Assembly (NCBI RefSeq): GCF_003076455.1
Contig: NZ_CP020918.1
Coordinates: 2,888,001 to 2,952,000 of the forward strand
DNA: 64,000 bases
Origin: Flavobacterium faecale
GTDB lineage: Bacteria; Bacteroidota; Bacteroidia; Flavobacteriales; Flavobacteriaceae
Reading direction: 5' to 3'
Positions 45,758 to 54,188 of the stretch are shown here, piece by piece. The notes under the pieces are model-generated. The model searched no databases. It had not been told where the DNA came from and saw only the letters and a program-made list of their open reading frames with translations. Position 1 is the stretch's first letter. The number at the start of each line of letters is the position of its first letter. A program made the translations under genes and the position numbers.

Positions 45758-47278
45758 TTAAAACCACGTTCGTTCTCCTGTATCATCAATTATAAACGGC
45801 CGTTCAAGTCCTTTAGAATCGCTACTCAAGAGTAGAAGCAAAGCATTTTTGGGTACTTTATGAAATAGGAGTGATACTGTAGTTTCTGTGGCTGTAATAG
45901 TCTCGGTCAATTGCCATTTGTTATTCCAATACATTAATTTGTAGCTTACATTGGGTTTTATGATTAAATAATTGGCTAGTGATTTGATGTTTATATCCTG
46001 CAATTGATTGAAGTCGGGAGTTAAAACGGTATTTTCGGTTTCTCCCACAATAATAGGCGCACCAGCTGGAATCATTTTCTCATTACTGTAATATTGAGGT
46101 AACACGACTGTGCCTAGGCAAATTTGATCAAATTGAGAGTCGTTATTTATGATTTTTCCCCACCAAAAAGGTTGCCAACGTAAACTACTAAAAGTACAGG
46201 CATAAACGATTTTGTTTGGTAGTTGATTGGGGTATAAAGAACATTTTACGTTTCTTGTTTTCCAATATTCATTTGTAACATCGAGGAAGTTAGTTTCTCT
46301 TAAAAACCCCTTTGGGATTTTATCTTGTTCTTCAAAACTAGCTAGGTTTTGTGGGTTTTTAGAATAAGTTGTTCTTAGAACTTTGGCAGGTTCTCGTCTT
46401 AGTTTTTCATTGTATTCTTTTGTTCCATAGTCAAAATGAGTGGGTTGGTTGTTATCGCCAAAAAAAGCGTTCAACGCATGACCTCCTTTTGTGGTTGCCC
46501 AATAGGGAATAAAATCTACGGTGGCAGGAATTCCTTGAGAGCGCATGGTAAAAACTCCTAAATCTGCCAAGTCTTCACAAGGACCTTGTTTGCGAAAAAG
46601 TAGTTGCAGACTGCCTAATCGAGGCAAAGGGTCTTTGCGTTTGCCAAAACTCCAGGTATTTGTAAACCACGAATTGGCTTCGTCGGTTACATACGGAAGG
46701 ATGGCTTCAAAACCAATGTCTTTTATTTTAGGAGTTATCCAGCTAAATTTTGTGCTATATGCAGTTCTCCATTCTTGAAGTGGCTCTATATTGATTCTAT
46801 AAGGTAAAATATAGTCGCAAAAAGCATCGAATGAAATGTTTTTAACAGGAGAATATTTCCAAGCATCAAATGCTTTTTCGAGATTGTTTATCAAGAAATC
46901 TCCTTTGATGGTTTCAATATCGTTACTCTTAAATGGTTTGGGTCTCAAACCGGGATTTTGAGTTTTGATGTATTCAATTACTTTGGAAGCTTCATTAAAA
47001 TCGGGATAATCTAGTTCGTTGTAGGCGATTTTTTGACCATCTTTGCTTTCCCAATAATAATCCGCCGATTGGTGGATGTCCATATTGGCAATCAAAAAAT
47101 AAATGGCTTGTAGTTTTTTCGGGTCATTTGTTTGCTGGCAATGTGCAATTGCTTTCTCCAATTCAGGTCGATTACTACCTGCCTTTTTTAGATTTTGTTC
47201 AACAGCAACAGGATGTTGAGCGTACACTCCAAGTGAGCAAATTAGCAAGAATAATAGTGGCTTAAATTTGTGTAACAT
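45758..47278 (-). CDS. Exported transglutaminase-like protein
   Basis: A 506-residue protein with a signal peptide (LLFLLICSLGVYAQ). The transglutaminase-like core has the nucleophile in QGPCEDLADLG (Cys234) and the histidine in TKGGHALNAFFGD (His267, Asn270), spaced as in bacterial transglutaminase-like peptidases. There is a long N-terminal helical part (about 25-200) and a C-terminal beta region (about 340-506). Such Bacteroidota proteins are usually peptidases or amidases rather than cross-linking enzymes. It lies directly downstream of the phase-variable ligase-like gene (101-bp gap containing GTTTAAT-word repeats). Confidence 0.8.
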   Translation of the reverse strand: MLHKFKPLLFLLICSLGVYAQHPVAVEQNLKKAGSNRPELEKAIAHCQQTNDPKKLQAIYFLIANMDIHQSADYYWESKDGQKIAYNELDYPDFNEASKVIEYIKTQNPGLRPKPFKSNDIETIKGDFLINNLEKAFDAWKYSPVKNISFDAFCDYILPYRINIEPLQEWRTAYSTKFSWITPKIKDIGFEAILPYVTDEANSWFTNTWSFGKRKDPLPRLGSLQLLFRKQGPCEDLADLGVFTMRSQGIPATVDFIPYWATTKGGHALNAFFGDNNQPTHFDYGTKEYNEKLRREPAKVLRTTYSKNPQNLASFEEQDKIPKGFLRETNFLDVTNEYWKTRNVKCSLYPNQLPNKIVYACTFSSLRWQPFWWGKIINNDSQFDQICLGTVVLPQYYSNEKMIPAGAPIIVGETENTVLTPDFNQLQDINIKSLANYLIIKPNVSYKLMYWNNKWQLTETITATETTVSLLFHKVPKNALLLLLSSDSKGLERPFIIDDTGERTWF

Positions 47279-47280
47279 TT

Positions 47281-47345
47281 GTTAATTGTTTAATAGGTTA
47301 TTTGTTTAATCGTTTAATTGGTTTATTCAGTTATTTGTTTAATTG
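47281..47345. repeat. GTTTAAT-word repeats between the ligase-like and transglutaminase-like genes
   Basis: GTTTAAT occurs four times, with the 14-bp direct repeat GTTATTTGTTTAAT at 47297-47310 and 47330-47343. Similar words lie between ilvB and ilvN. Role unknown. Confidence 0.5.
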
Positions 47346-47379
47346 CGACTGGTAACTATCAACCAACAACTGAAAACCA

Positions 47380-49229
47380 TCAACTACGACTGACCACTTT
47401 CTTAGCTTTCATCTTATAATACTGTACTTTTCTTGACGGTATTTTAGGCTTTAAGTCGATTATCTCTTGGGCAGCTTTTTTTGCATTTGGGATGTCCTTG
47501 TTTTTTAAATAGGCCTGCATCAATAAGTTGCGATACTTGAATTTAGAAGGCTTTGTCAAGATTAATAGTCGAAATTGAATAATGGCGTTGGCGTATTGTC
47601 CTAGTTTTTGATATGAATACCCCTTGCCTAAAAACAATTCGGGGTCCGAACTGTACGATTTGGCTTTGTTGAGGCAATCGATAGCGTCTGAATATTTTTT
47701 TGTTTTATAATAAACCAATCCTAAATTTTTCCAGTAATCAGGGTATTGTTGTAATTTTGGTTGGATTTTCTGGAGTATTTTTAAGGCTTCTGGATAATTT
47801 TTAGTTACTACAAGCAAAGATGCTTTTTTGTTTTGTCTGTCGGCAATTGCAGTATTGACAAGAGAACTTAACAAGAAAATGCTAATTGCAATTCCCCCCA
47901 TTTTAATTGTGGTGGCAATAGAGTTGTCTTTCATAGCTATCCATTTTGGCAATGAAATAGGTTGCACTTGGCAGCAAATTATAGCCGCATAAATTGAGAA
48001 CATTGTCATAGCAGGAATACATTGTGTCGCAACATTAACCATCGCTATTATTACAAAAGCAAACACTCCAGCAAAGGAAAGATGAAAAATGCGATTATTG
48101 TTTATGGAGTATTGTGGCGATTCGCTATCTTCTTCCAGATTTGCACTTTCGACTAAGGACTTAGGACTAAGTACTAATGACTTTCTACTCTTCAAAGCAA
48201 CTAGTAATGAACCAATAAAAAATGACAATAATGTGAGCCCAACTAATCCACCTTCAACAGCATTTTGAAAAATTTCGTTATGAGGGACTAAAACGTGTCC
48301 TGCATTTTGCATTTCTTCGGAGGTGGCTTTACCTTTTTCGATATATTGTGCTTGAAATAAATTGTATTCTTTTTCGAATAAACCATAACCATAACCTAAT
48401 AATGGTTTTTCTACAACCATCAAAGTCGATAATTTCCAGATAAATTTACGCCCGTCCGACGAGGCTTTTTTGCTGTTATAAAGTTGGTTGCCAATTGGAA
48501 TTAGAATAATACAAAAAACAATCGCAAGTGCTTTGACAGACATTTGATTCTTTTTGTCTTTTGCCCATTTGATAAAATCATATTCTAAACCAAAATAAAT
48601 TACGGCAGCCATTACAATACCAATCCAAGCCGCTCTACATTTGAGTAAATACAGCGCAACTAATAGAAATGCGAAGCTAATAGCCGTTATTTTTGACTGT
48701 TTTTGTCTGAAAGAAGCATAAAAGAATGGAGTTGTCATGGCTAGAAATAATGCCGTAACATTGGGGTTACTCCATGAACCTGTAACTGTAAAGAGGTTGT
48801 TTTTGCTTTCTAATGTGCCAAAAAATTGTAGTAAACAATAGCAAGATTCTACTGTAGCAATAGCAATAATTCCAAAAGCGAGTAGTTGGAAGTCGAATTG
48901 AGGATGTTTGAATAATTGAGTAGCAGTACAAATTAGCAGAAAATGTATGCCATAATAAATAACAATGTCCGTTGAACCACCTATTAAAAAATACCGAACG
49001 GCAATGTAAGAAACCCATAAACCACAAAGTAGAATGGGTAAACAAGTGTTAAGTTGTTTATTATCAGTTAAATATAAATGGGGGGGGGGGTAATTGCAAA
49101 TAGCAAAGCACTTATGCCAAAGGCATAATAGGCAATGCTAGTGGTTTGGTAGAAATAATCTGTATTGATAAGTCCTGCAATAATTGTAACTAACAATAGA
49201 AGCGTTGGAAAGGTAATTTTGCTATTCAC
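47380..49229 (-). CDS. O-antigen ligase/polymerase-like membrane protein with C-terminal TPRs; out of frame in this sequence (phase-OFF)
   Basis: Two open frames join across an 11-G tract (49080-49090). The upstream frame starts at GTG 49229 and encodes membrane helices (TFPTLLLLVTIIAGLI, YYAFGISALLFAIT) then prolines. With 11 G it stops at 49068 after 53 residues. The downstream frame continues LPILLCGLWVSYIAVRYFLI, through FTVTGSWSNPNVTALFLA (Wzy/WaaL-like signature), AAWIGIVMA, and HNEIFQNAVEGGLVGL to TPR repeats at the C-terminus (about 480-595 of the joined protein). 9 or 12 G would give 615 or 616 residues. The longest uninterrupted part, from ATG 48738, has 452 residues and lacks the first helices. 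Predicted role: polymerising or ligating surface glycans. A TATGTTTG element on the minus strand (49265-49272) supports the 49229 start. Confidence 0.85.
48144..48185. repeat. Six degenerate heptamer repeats inside the ligase-like gene
   Basis: CACTTTC-GACTAAG-GACTTAG-GACTAAG-TACTAAT-GACTTTC units in tandem. They encode KSLVLSPKSLVES in a loop. Six units of 7 keep the frame; loss or gain of one would not. Confidence 0.6.
49080..49090. repeat. Poly-G tract of 11 (poly-C in the coding strand), phase-variation switch
   Basis: Eleven G on the plus strand in an AT-rich genome, within the 5' part of the ligase-like gene, coding prolines in a loop between membrane helices. The frames before and after it agree only for 9 or 12 G. 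Confidence 0.85.
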
Positions 49230-49264
49230 TTTTAAAAATTCAGTTTGTATTTATTTCTTGTTAA

Positions 49265-49272
49265 CAAACATA
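49265..49272 (-). promoter_or_regulatory. Minus-7 element (TATGTTTG) of the ligase-like gene
   Basis: A perfect TAnnTTTG match on the minus strand 36 nt before GTG 49229. No clear minus-33 TTG. Confidence 0.4.
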
Positions 49273-49600
49273 GTCCAAAAATTATGTTAAACCTATACCC
49301 ACTTTTAGTGATATTACATTTTCAATGAAAATTTATTAAATTATTTATTAATAATGTTTTTATGTTCTTAAAATATAAAAAATTTTGTTAAAAAACAGTA
49401 TTTATTGCGTTGTGTAATGGTTTCAAATTGATTGGAGTATAAAACAAATGTTTTTTTTTGAATTTCTTAAAATTTAAAATAGTGCAATTAAAGAATTCTT
49501 AGTGCATTTAAAAAAAAAGTAACAATTAATTGAGCTGCATTAAGAAGAAAGTTTTGGTTATTTGAGTAGTCTATAAAAAGAAATTTTTGAACAAAAATAC
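49273..49600. other. AT-rich intergenic region between divergent genes
   Basis: About 330 bp of very AT-rich sequence with poly-A/T runs and no credible open frame or hairpin. It separates the ligase-like gene from the SDR gene and presumably carries both promoters. Confidence 0.6.
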
Positions 49601-49608
49601 TATATTTG
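49601..49608 (+). promoter_or_regulatory. Minus-7 element (TATATTTG) of the SDR gene
   Basis: A perfect TAnnTTTG match 18 nt before the ATG at 49626. No TTG minus-33 at the usual distance. Confidence 0.4.
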
Positions 49609-49625
49609 CTTTCTAAAATTTTTAA

Positions 49626-50429
49626 ATGAATAAAGTAGTTTTAATAACAGGAGGTTCATCTGGAATTGGGAAATCTATAGGCGAGTTTTTGCAACAAAAA
49701 GGATTTACAGTTTATGGAACGAGCCGCAACCCAGATCGAATCACAGATTCTCTTTTTCCGTTATTAGCTTTGGATGTGCGTAATGTAGCGACTATAAAAA
49801 CCGCCATTGCCGAAGTTATTGCTCGGTCTGGACGAATAGATGTGGTGATAAACAATGCTGGGGTTGGAATAACGGGACCACTTGAAGAGATACCTACCGA
49901 AGAAATCAAAAATAATTTTGAGACTAATTTTTTTGGTCCAATCGAAGTCATGAAAGCAGTTTTACCACAAATGAGGATTCAAAAATCGGGTTTGATTTTG
50001 AATGTAACCTCAATTGCGGGCTATATGGGCTTGCCGTACCGTTCTATTTATTCGGCATCGAAAGGAGCTTTAGAAATTATAACTGAAGCGTTACGAATGG
50101 AAGTAAAATCGTTTGGGATACATATTGCAAATGTTGCTCCTGGAGATTTTGCCACTAATATAGCCTCAGGTAGGTTTCATGCTCCCGTAATTCAAGGATC
50201 TGCTTATGAGAAGGTGTATGGTGATATGCTAGAAACAATGGATGAGCATGTAGATGCAGGTAGTAATCCAATGGAGATGGCAGAAGCTGTTTTTGCTATT
50301 ATTCAAGAACCAAACCCTAGGATACATTATAAGGTAGGTGCTTTTATGCAAAAGTTTTCTATTGTACTGAAACGTATTTTACCTGACAAAGTATATGAAA
50401 AAATGTTAATGAAACATTATAAGTTGTAA
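49626..50429 (+). CDS. SDR family NAD(P)-dependent oxidoreductase
   Basis: A 267-residue classical short-chain dehydrogenase: TGGSSGIGKSIGEFL (cofactor glycine motif, about 8-22), a GTSRNPDR segment with a basic residue favouring NADPH, NNAGVG (about 77-82), and the catalytic SIYSASKGALE tetrad segment (Tyr about 143, Lys about 147). The substrate is unknown; many relatives act on acyl or steroid-like ketones. A truncated paralogue start lies at 39646. Confidence 0.9.
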   Translation: MNKVVLITGGSSGIGKSIGEFLQQKGFTVYGTSRNPDRITDSLFPLLALDVRNVATIKTAIAEVIARSGRIDVVINNAGVGITGPLEEIPTEEIKNNFETNFFGPIEVMKAVLPQMRIQKSGLILNVTSIAGYMGLPYRSIYSASKGALEIITEALRMEVKSFGIHIANVAPGDFATNIASGRFHAPVIQGSAYEKVYGDMLETMDEHVDAGSNPMEMAEAVFAIIQEPNPRIHYKVGAFMQKFSIVLKRILPDKVYEKMLMKHYKL

Positions 50430-50431
50430 AT

Positions 50432-50585
50432 TAGCGTCGGTTTTGCGTGAAGGATAGGAGCAAACTACCTTGCAGTGCGGATAGCCTGACAGCGCTTGCG
50501 GGAGCAGGCGACTACTCGCAAACTGAATTGGCCTGCTCCTGTAAGTGGTGGCACGCCCAAAGGATATTTTTGGAACGGATGAATT
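50432..50585 (+). repeat. GC-rich structured intergenic repeat element
   Basis: A block much richer in GC than its flanks, with phrases such as GCGTGAAGGATAGGAGC, GCGGATAGCCTGACAGCGC and GGCACGCCCAAAGGATA. A 15-bp stem CTTGCGGGAGCAGGC (50495-50509) pairs with 50531-50545 with two G-U wobbles, which work only in a plus-strand transcript. From memory, near-identical phrases recur between genes in Flavobacterium genomes. It separates the SDR and fsa genes. Confidence 0.6.
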
Positions 50586-50615
50586 AAATTATTAAACATA
50601 AATAAATTAAGAAAT

Positions 50616-51272
50616 ATGAAATTTTTTATTGATACGGCTAATTTGGCTCAGATTAAAGAAGCGCAAGCTTTAGGTGTTTTGGATGGTGTAACTACAAATC
50701 CGTCTTTGATGGCTAAAGAAGGAATCACTGGAAAAAACAGCATTTTGAAGCATTATGTGGATATTTGTAATCTTGTTGAAGGTGATGTAAGTGCTGAAGT
50801 AAATGCTCTTGACTTTGACGGAATGGTGAAAGAAGGTGAAGAATTGGCTGACTTACACGAGCAAATCGTAGTGAAATTGCCTATGACCAAAGAAGGGATC
50901 ATGGCTGCAAAATACTTCTCTGATAAGGGAATTAAAACAAATGTAACTTTGGTATTCTCTGCTGGACAAGCTTTGTTGGCTGCAAAAGCAGGTGCCACTT
51001 ATGTTTCTCCTTTTATTGGTCGTTTGGATGACGTTTCGACTGATGGATTGAACTTGATTCAAGAAATTAGAGAAATTTATGATAACTACGGATATGAAAC
51101 TCAAATTTTGGCTGCCTCTGTACGTCACACGATGCATATTGTGAACTGTGCAAAAATTGGTGCTGATGTAATGACGGGACCATTGTCTGCAATTTATGGT
51201 TTGTTGAAACACCCATTGACAGATATTGGATTGGCGCAGTTTGTTGCTGATTTTGAAAAAGGAAATAAATAA
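50616..51272 (+). CDS. fsa: Fructose-6-phosphate aldolase / TalC-type transaldolase
   Basis: A 218-residue small transaldolase-family protein: [13 protein letters not shown] at the N-terminus, [13 protein letters not shown], the Schiff-base lysine in [10 protein letters not shown] (about 87), [29 protein letters not shown] and [11 protein letters not shown]. Members either cleave fructose 6-phosphate or act as transaldolase in the pentose phosphate pathway. In an organism lacking a larger TalB the latter is likely, but sequence alone cannot decide. Confidence 0.9.
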   Translation: MKFFIDTANLAQIKEAQALGVLDGVTTNPSLMAKEGITGKNSILKHYVDICNLVEGDVSAEVNALDFDGMVKEGEELADLHEQIVVKLPMTKEGIMAAKYFSDKGIKTNVTLVFSAGQALLAAKAGATYVSPFIGRLDDVSTDGLNLIQEIREIYDNYGYETQILAASVRHTMHIVNCAKIGADVMTGPLSAIYGLLKHPLTDIGLAQFVADFEKGNK

Positions 51273-51290
51273 TATTTTTCTAAAAATAGT

Positions 51291-51325
51291 AAAGCCTCAT
51301 TTTTTTTATTAAAAATGAGGCTTTT
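51291..51325. terminator. Bidirectional terminator
   Basis: A 14-bp stem AAAGCCTCATTTTT (51291-51304) pairs with 51311-51324, between convergent genes; A and T runs on both sides. Confidence 0.92.
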
Positions 51326-52258
51326 TTAGTTTAAGGTCAAAGCACCCAGTATCTCTTCAGACATGAATGGTCCGCCAGGATAAGAGGCTGTATAGTCTAA
51401 GTTTAACCAAATTTGGTTGCGCTCATCGATATGATAATGCAATTGTTTGTTGGCACTTTCTTTGGTGAACAACACATTTTTGATCAAAAAGTTTACTGTT
51501 TCTAAGTCGTTCATGCTCCCGATCAAAATCTCAGGGTAGATGTGTCCTTTGGTATGTATGAGGCGAGGCGTGCCACCGATGGCGCGTACACAAGCAGCCA
51601 TAAGTATCGAATGATCATCGCAGTCTCCAGAAAGGTATTTTAGGGATTCGCTTGCTGTAGCAATGTAATCATCGTCTTTTGGATCGCTTACATAATGCCA
51701 ACGACTATTAATTTCTTTGAAAACGGCAAAGCACTGAATAATGGTTCGGTACTCTGAATAACCTCTTACGTTTTTGAAATTTTCATTGGTAGCCATGATG
51801 GCAAAGGTGCGTACTTTTGGATTTTTGTACTCAATAGCATTGAGAATCAAGTTTTTGTTTGGGAAAGGTAAAAGCTTGGAAACAATGATATCTTGCGGAT
51901 ACGGATTGTCTGACATGGTGTAAATCATGGAGTTGTAGTCCTCAAAAATACTGTCAAAACCATAATTACCAAATGTTGTACCATAGACTAAAGCCAATAT
52001 ATAGACAAATATGCAAATGATTATAATGGTACGCAACAATCGTAATGTAAGCTGAATGGCGATTAATAATAAGATGAATAGAAGTATTCTATCAATGTTG
52101 AAAGGCCAGTTGAGTTCGATTAGGTTCTCGTGAGCGATGATAAAAACGGGTATGGAAATTAAAATATTAAGTACAAAAATAATGACATCGTCCCATGGTT
52201 TTTTGACCTGTAGACTCTGCTTTATTTGAGTAAAAGTAATGTTCTTAATATTTATCAT
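51326..52258 (-). CDS. Membrane protein with transglutaminase-like domain
   Basis: A 310-residue protein. Three hydrophobic segments lie at about 24-42, 56-74 and 76-93, followed by a periplasmic-looking transglutaminase-like domain. The nucleophile Cys213 lies in LSGDCDDHSILMAACVRAIG, the histidine in HTKGHIYPE (His239), and an aspartate in WLNLDYTASYPGG (about 290). Such membrane transglutaminase-like proteins occur in envelope peptidase or assembly systems. No partner gene is adjacent. Stops exactly at the shared terminator. The 220 bp upstream hold nothing recognisable. Confidence 0.82.
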   Translation of the reverse strand: MINIKNITFTQIKQSLQVKKPWDDVIIFVLNILISIPVFIIAHENLIELNWPFNIDRILLFILLLIAIQLTLRLLRTIIIICIFVYILALVYGTTFGNYGFDSIFEDYNSMIYTMSDNPYPQDIIVSKLLPFPNKNLILNAIEYKNPKVRTFAIMATNENFKNVRGYSEYRTIIQCFAVFKEINSRWHYVSDPKDDDYIATASESLKYLSGDCDDHSILMAACVRAIGGTPRLIHTKGHIYPEILIGSMNDLETVNFLIKNVLFTKESANKQLHYHIDERNQIWLNLDYTASYPGGPFMSEEILGALTLN

Positions 52259-52478
52259 AAATAACCTAAAAAGGCAAAAACAGGAATGATTTTACATTTT
52301 TATCAAAAGTACCTATTTTATAGCTGATTTTGGTGTGAAAAAAATGTTTTTGAAGATTGTTTAACAGTTTTTTTCGAAATGATAATTGCTATTCCTATTC
52401 TGTGATAAAAACCATGATTTTGATCTAAAAGTGAAGTAGTTTTTGAAGAACTTGTAAAACTAGTTTATGAATCATTTT

Positions 52479-52712
52479 TTAATCGAAATAGTCAATCAAT
52501 AAAATAAGTGCAATAAAAGTACCGATACCCAAAACAGTACGGATTCCCTCAGGAGAGAATCCGCTTTTGTTTTTGATTGGGTCATTTTCAAACAGGTGAT
52601 AGGCTAAGCTGGTATTGCATTCTACGCTTCTTACATGGTAGCAGAATAACGCATATATCCACAATGAAAAACCTCCTAAGGCTAGAAATAATTTTTGAAG
52701 AAAAGTCCCCAC
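52479..52712 (-). CDS. Small membrane protein of unknown function
   Basis: 77 residues with two predicted helices (about 8-25 and 57-74) joined by a polar loop containing two cysteines. It starts with GTG at 52712, whose G is the last base of the upstream nucleoside phosphorylase stop (TAGTG), so it is translated by coupling to that gene. Not recognised as a named family; the coupling and a full-length frame support it as real. Confidence 0.65.
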   Translation of the reverse strand: MGTFLQKLFLALGGFSLWIYALFCYHVRSVECNTSLAYHLFENDPIKNKSGFSPEGIRTVLGIGTFIALILLIDYFD

Positions 52713-53578
52713 TATTTTACCAATTGCTCTAAGGCATAATCAATCAAGTTGATGGTAGCCTGATTAGGATCACTACTGAAAGTTTTTGTGGCACGATTAG
52801 CAATGATAGCATTTAGAGATAAGGCATGATGTCCTAAAAGAGCAGATAGACCGTAGATGGCAGCTGTTTCCATTTCTAAATTAGTAATTCGAACGTCATT
52901 GTGACTGAAGCTGTCCATTTTGTTATTTAGTCCTTCGTCTTGTATTGGTAAACGTAAAATACGTCCTTGTGGTCCAAAAAATCCACCGGCCGTAGCTGTG
53001 ATTCCTTTGAAAATTGAATCACTTTCAAATTGTTTTTCGAGTTTTTCAGAACAGGATACAGCATAAGGTCTCCCTTTGTCTGGACTCCAGCTGGTGTGCT
53101 TGATAAAGGCGTCTTCTAGTGTTGCATGTGTAACGTGATCGGCTTGGTAGGAGCGAAGCATACAATCTAGACCCAATCCCATTTTTGACATTACAAAACT
53201 ATCTACAGGAATGTCAGCTTGCAATGATCCTGAGGTTCCAATGCGTACAATGTTTAAGGCTGTATGTTTTTCTTTTATGGTACGAGTCGTTAAGTCAATA
53301 TTGACCAAAGCATCCAATTCGTTTAATACGATGTCAATATTATCGGGTCCAATTCCCGTAGATATTACTGTAATTTTTTTGCCTTTGTAAGTTCCGGTTT
53401 CAGTTTTGAACTCTCTTTTTTGAGTCGAAAATTCTACAGAATCAAACAATTGCGTAATTTTTTCGACACGATCAGGATCTCCTACAAAGATGATGTCGTG
53501 GGCTATATTTTCTGGTTTTATATTCAGGTGGTATACACTACCATCTGGGTTCAATATCAATTCTGATGCTGCTATCAT
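52712..53578 (-). CDS. Nucleoside phosphorylase (uridine phosphorylase-like)
   Basis: A 288-residue PNP/UDP family protein: IIFVGDPDRVEKI (phosphate loop, about 30-42), STGIGPDNIDIVLNEL, VRIGTSGSLQADIPVDSFV (about 111-129), and the nucleoside-binding NLEMETAAIYGLSALLGH (about 232-250). Cleaves the glycosidic bond of a nucleoside with phosphate for base and ribose salvage. The uridine-phosphorylase assignment is the likeliest by motif but not certain. Forms a two-gene unit with the 77-residue membrane protein. Confidence 0.88.
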   Translation of the reverse strand: MIAASELILNPDGSVYHLNIKPENIAHDIIFVGDPDRVEKITQLFDSVEFSTQKREFKTETGTYKGKKITVISTGIGPDNIDIVLNELDALVNIDLTTRTIKEKHTALNIVRIGTSGSLQADIPVDSFVMSKMGLGLDCMLRSYQADHVTHATLEDAFIKHTSWSPDKGRPYAVSCSEKLEKQFESDSIFKGITATAGGFFGPQGRILRLPIQDEGLNNKMDSFSHNDVRITNLEMETAAIYGLSALLGHHALSLNAIIANRATKTFSSDPNQATINLIDYALEQLVK

Positions 53579-53654
53579 TTTTTTATTTTTTAATTATACT
53601 CTTCGTCTTTAAGACCAAAAGTTAGTTTTTTATTTCTAGAACTAAATTTAGTTA

Positions 53655-53702
53655 AAAAAAGTGGCAAAAATATCAAAAACTGATTTTTTTGCCACTTTTA
53701 AG
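53655..53702 (-). terminator. Terminator of the SUI1-family gene
   Basis: AAAAGTGGCAAAAA (from about 53657) pairs with TTTTTTTGCCACTTTT (to about 53699). On the minus strand it is followed by a T-run, downstream of the stop at 53725. Confidence 0.85.
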
Positions 53703-53724
53703 AAAGCGAAATAAGGAAGGGGTT

Positions 53725-54057
53725 TTAGCCACCCACACGTTTTACCTTAAATCCTTTTTCTTTTAAAAGTTGCATGATTTTGTCGCGATAATCTCCTTGC
53801 AAAATCAAGGCACCATCCTTAAAACTACCACCAACACTAAGTTTGGTTTTTAGTTCCTTGGCCAAAATTTTAAAGTCTTCATCCTCGCCCTCATAACCTT
53901 CGATAATGGTTGTTGCTTTCCCTTTTCGTTTTTCATATTTACAAATCATAGGTTCTTTTTGAACGTATAATTGGTGAGGTGTATCGTCAATTTCTTCGGG
54001 CTCATTACTAGGTACATGATCCGGGAATAGGTTTTTTAATTGGTCTTCTAGATTCAT
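53725..54057 (-). CDS. SUI1/YciH family translation factor
   Basis: A 110-residue eIF1/SUI1-fold protein: KRKGKATTIIEGYEG (about 42-56), LAKELKTKLSVGGSFKDGALILQGDYRDKIMQLLKEKGFKVKRVGG (the conserved second half). Bacterial YciH is thought to influence initiation fidelity at some mRNAs. The gene stands alone; length is normal. Confidence 0.9.
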   Translation of the reverse strand: MNLEDQLKNLFPDHVPSNEPEEIDDTPHQLYVQKEPMICKYEKRKGKATTIIEGYEGEDEDFKILAKELKTKLSVGGSFKDGALILQGDYRDKIMQLLKEKGFKVKRVGG

Positions 54058-54188
54058 TTTTATTTTATTTGAACATATAAGTGGTACACTGATGAAAAGG
54101 ATTCGGAAAAGCGAAACTACGGATAAAAAAAGCTTTTTTTATTTCTAAGATCTCTCTAATCAATGTTCCAAAAGCATGCAATGAAATA

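Noticed and set aside
48767..49045. A 92-codon minus-strand open frame (MFTHSTLWFMGF...)
   Set aside because: It overlaps the membrane part of the ligase-like gene in another frame, is rich in Cys/Trp/Phe in an unnatural way, and is explained as a shadow of the true frame recovered across the G tract.
45758..52258. Linking the two transglutaminase-like proteins (45758-47278 and 51326-52258) as one system
   Set aside because: They differ in architecture (exported versus membrane), are separated by unrelated genes and an intervening opposite-strand block, and share only the fold-level motif.
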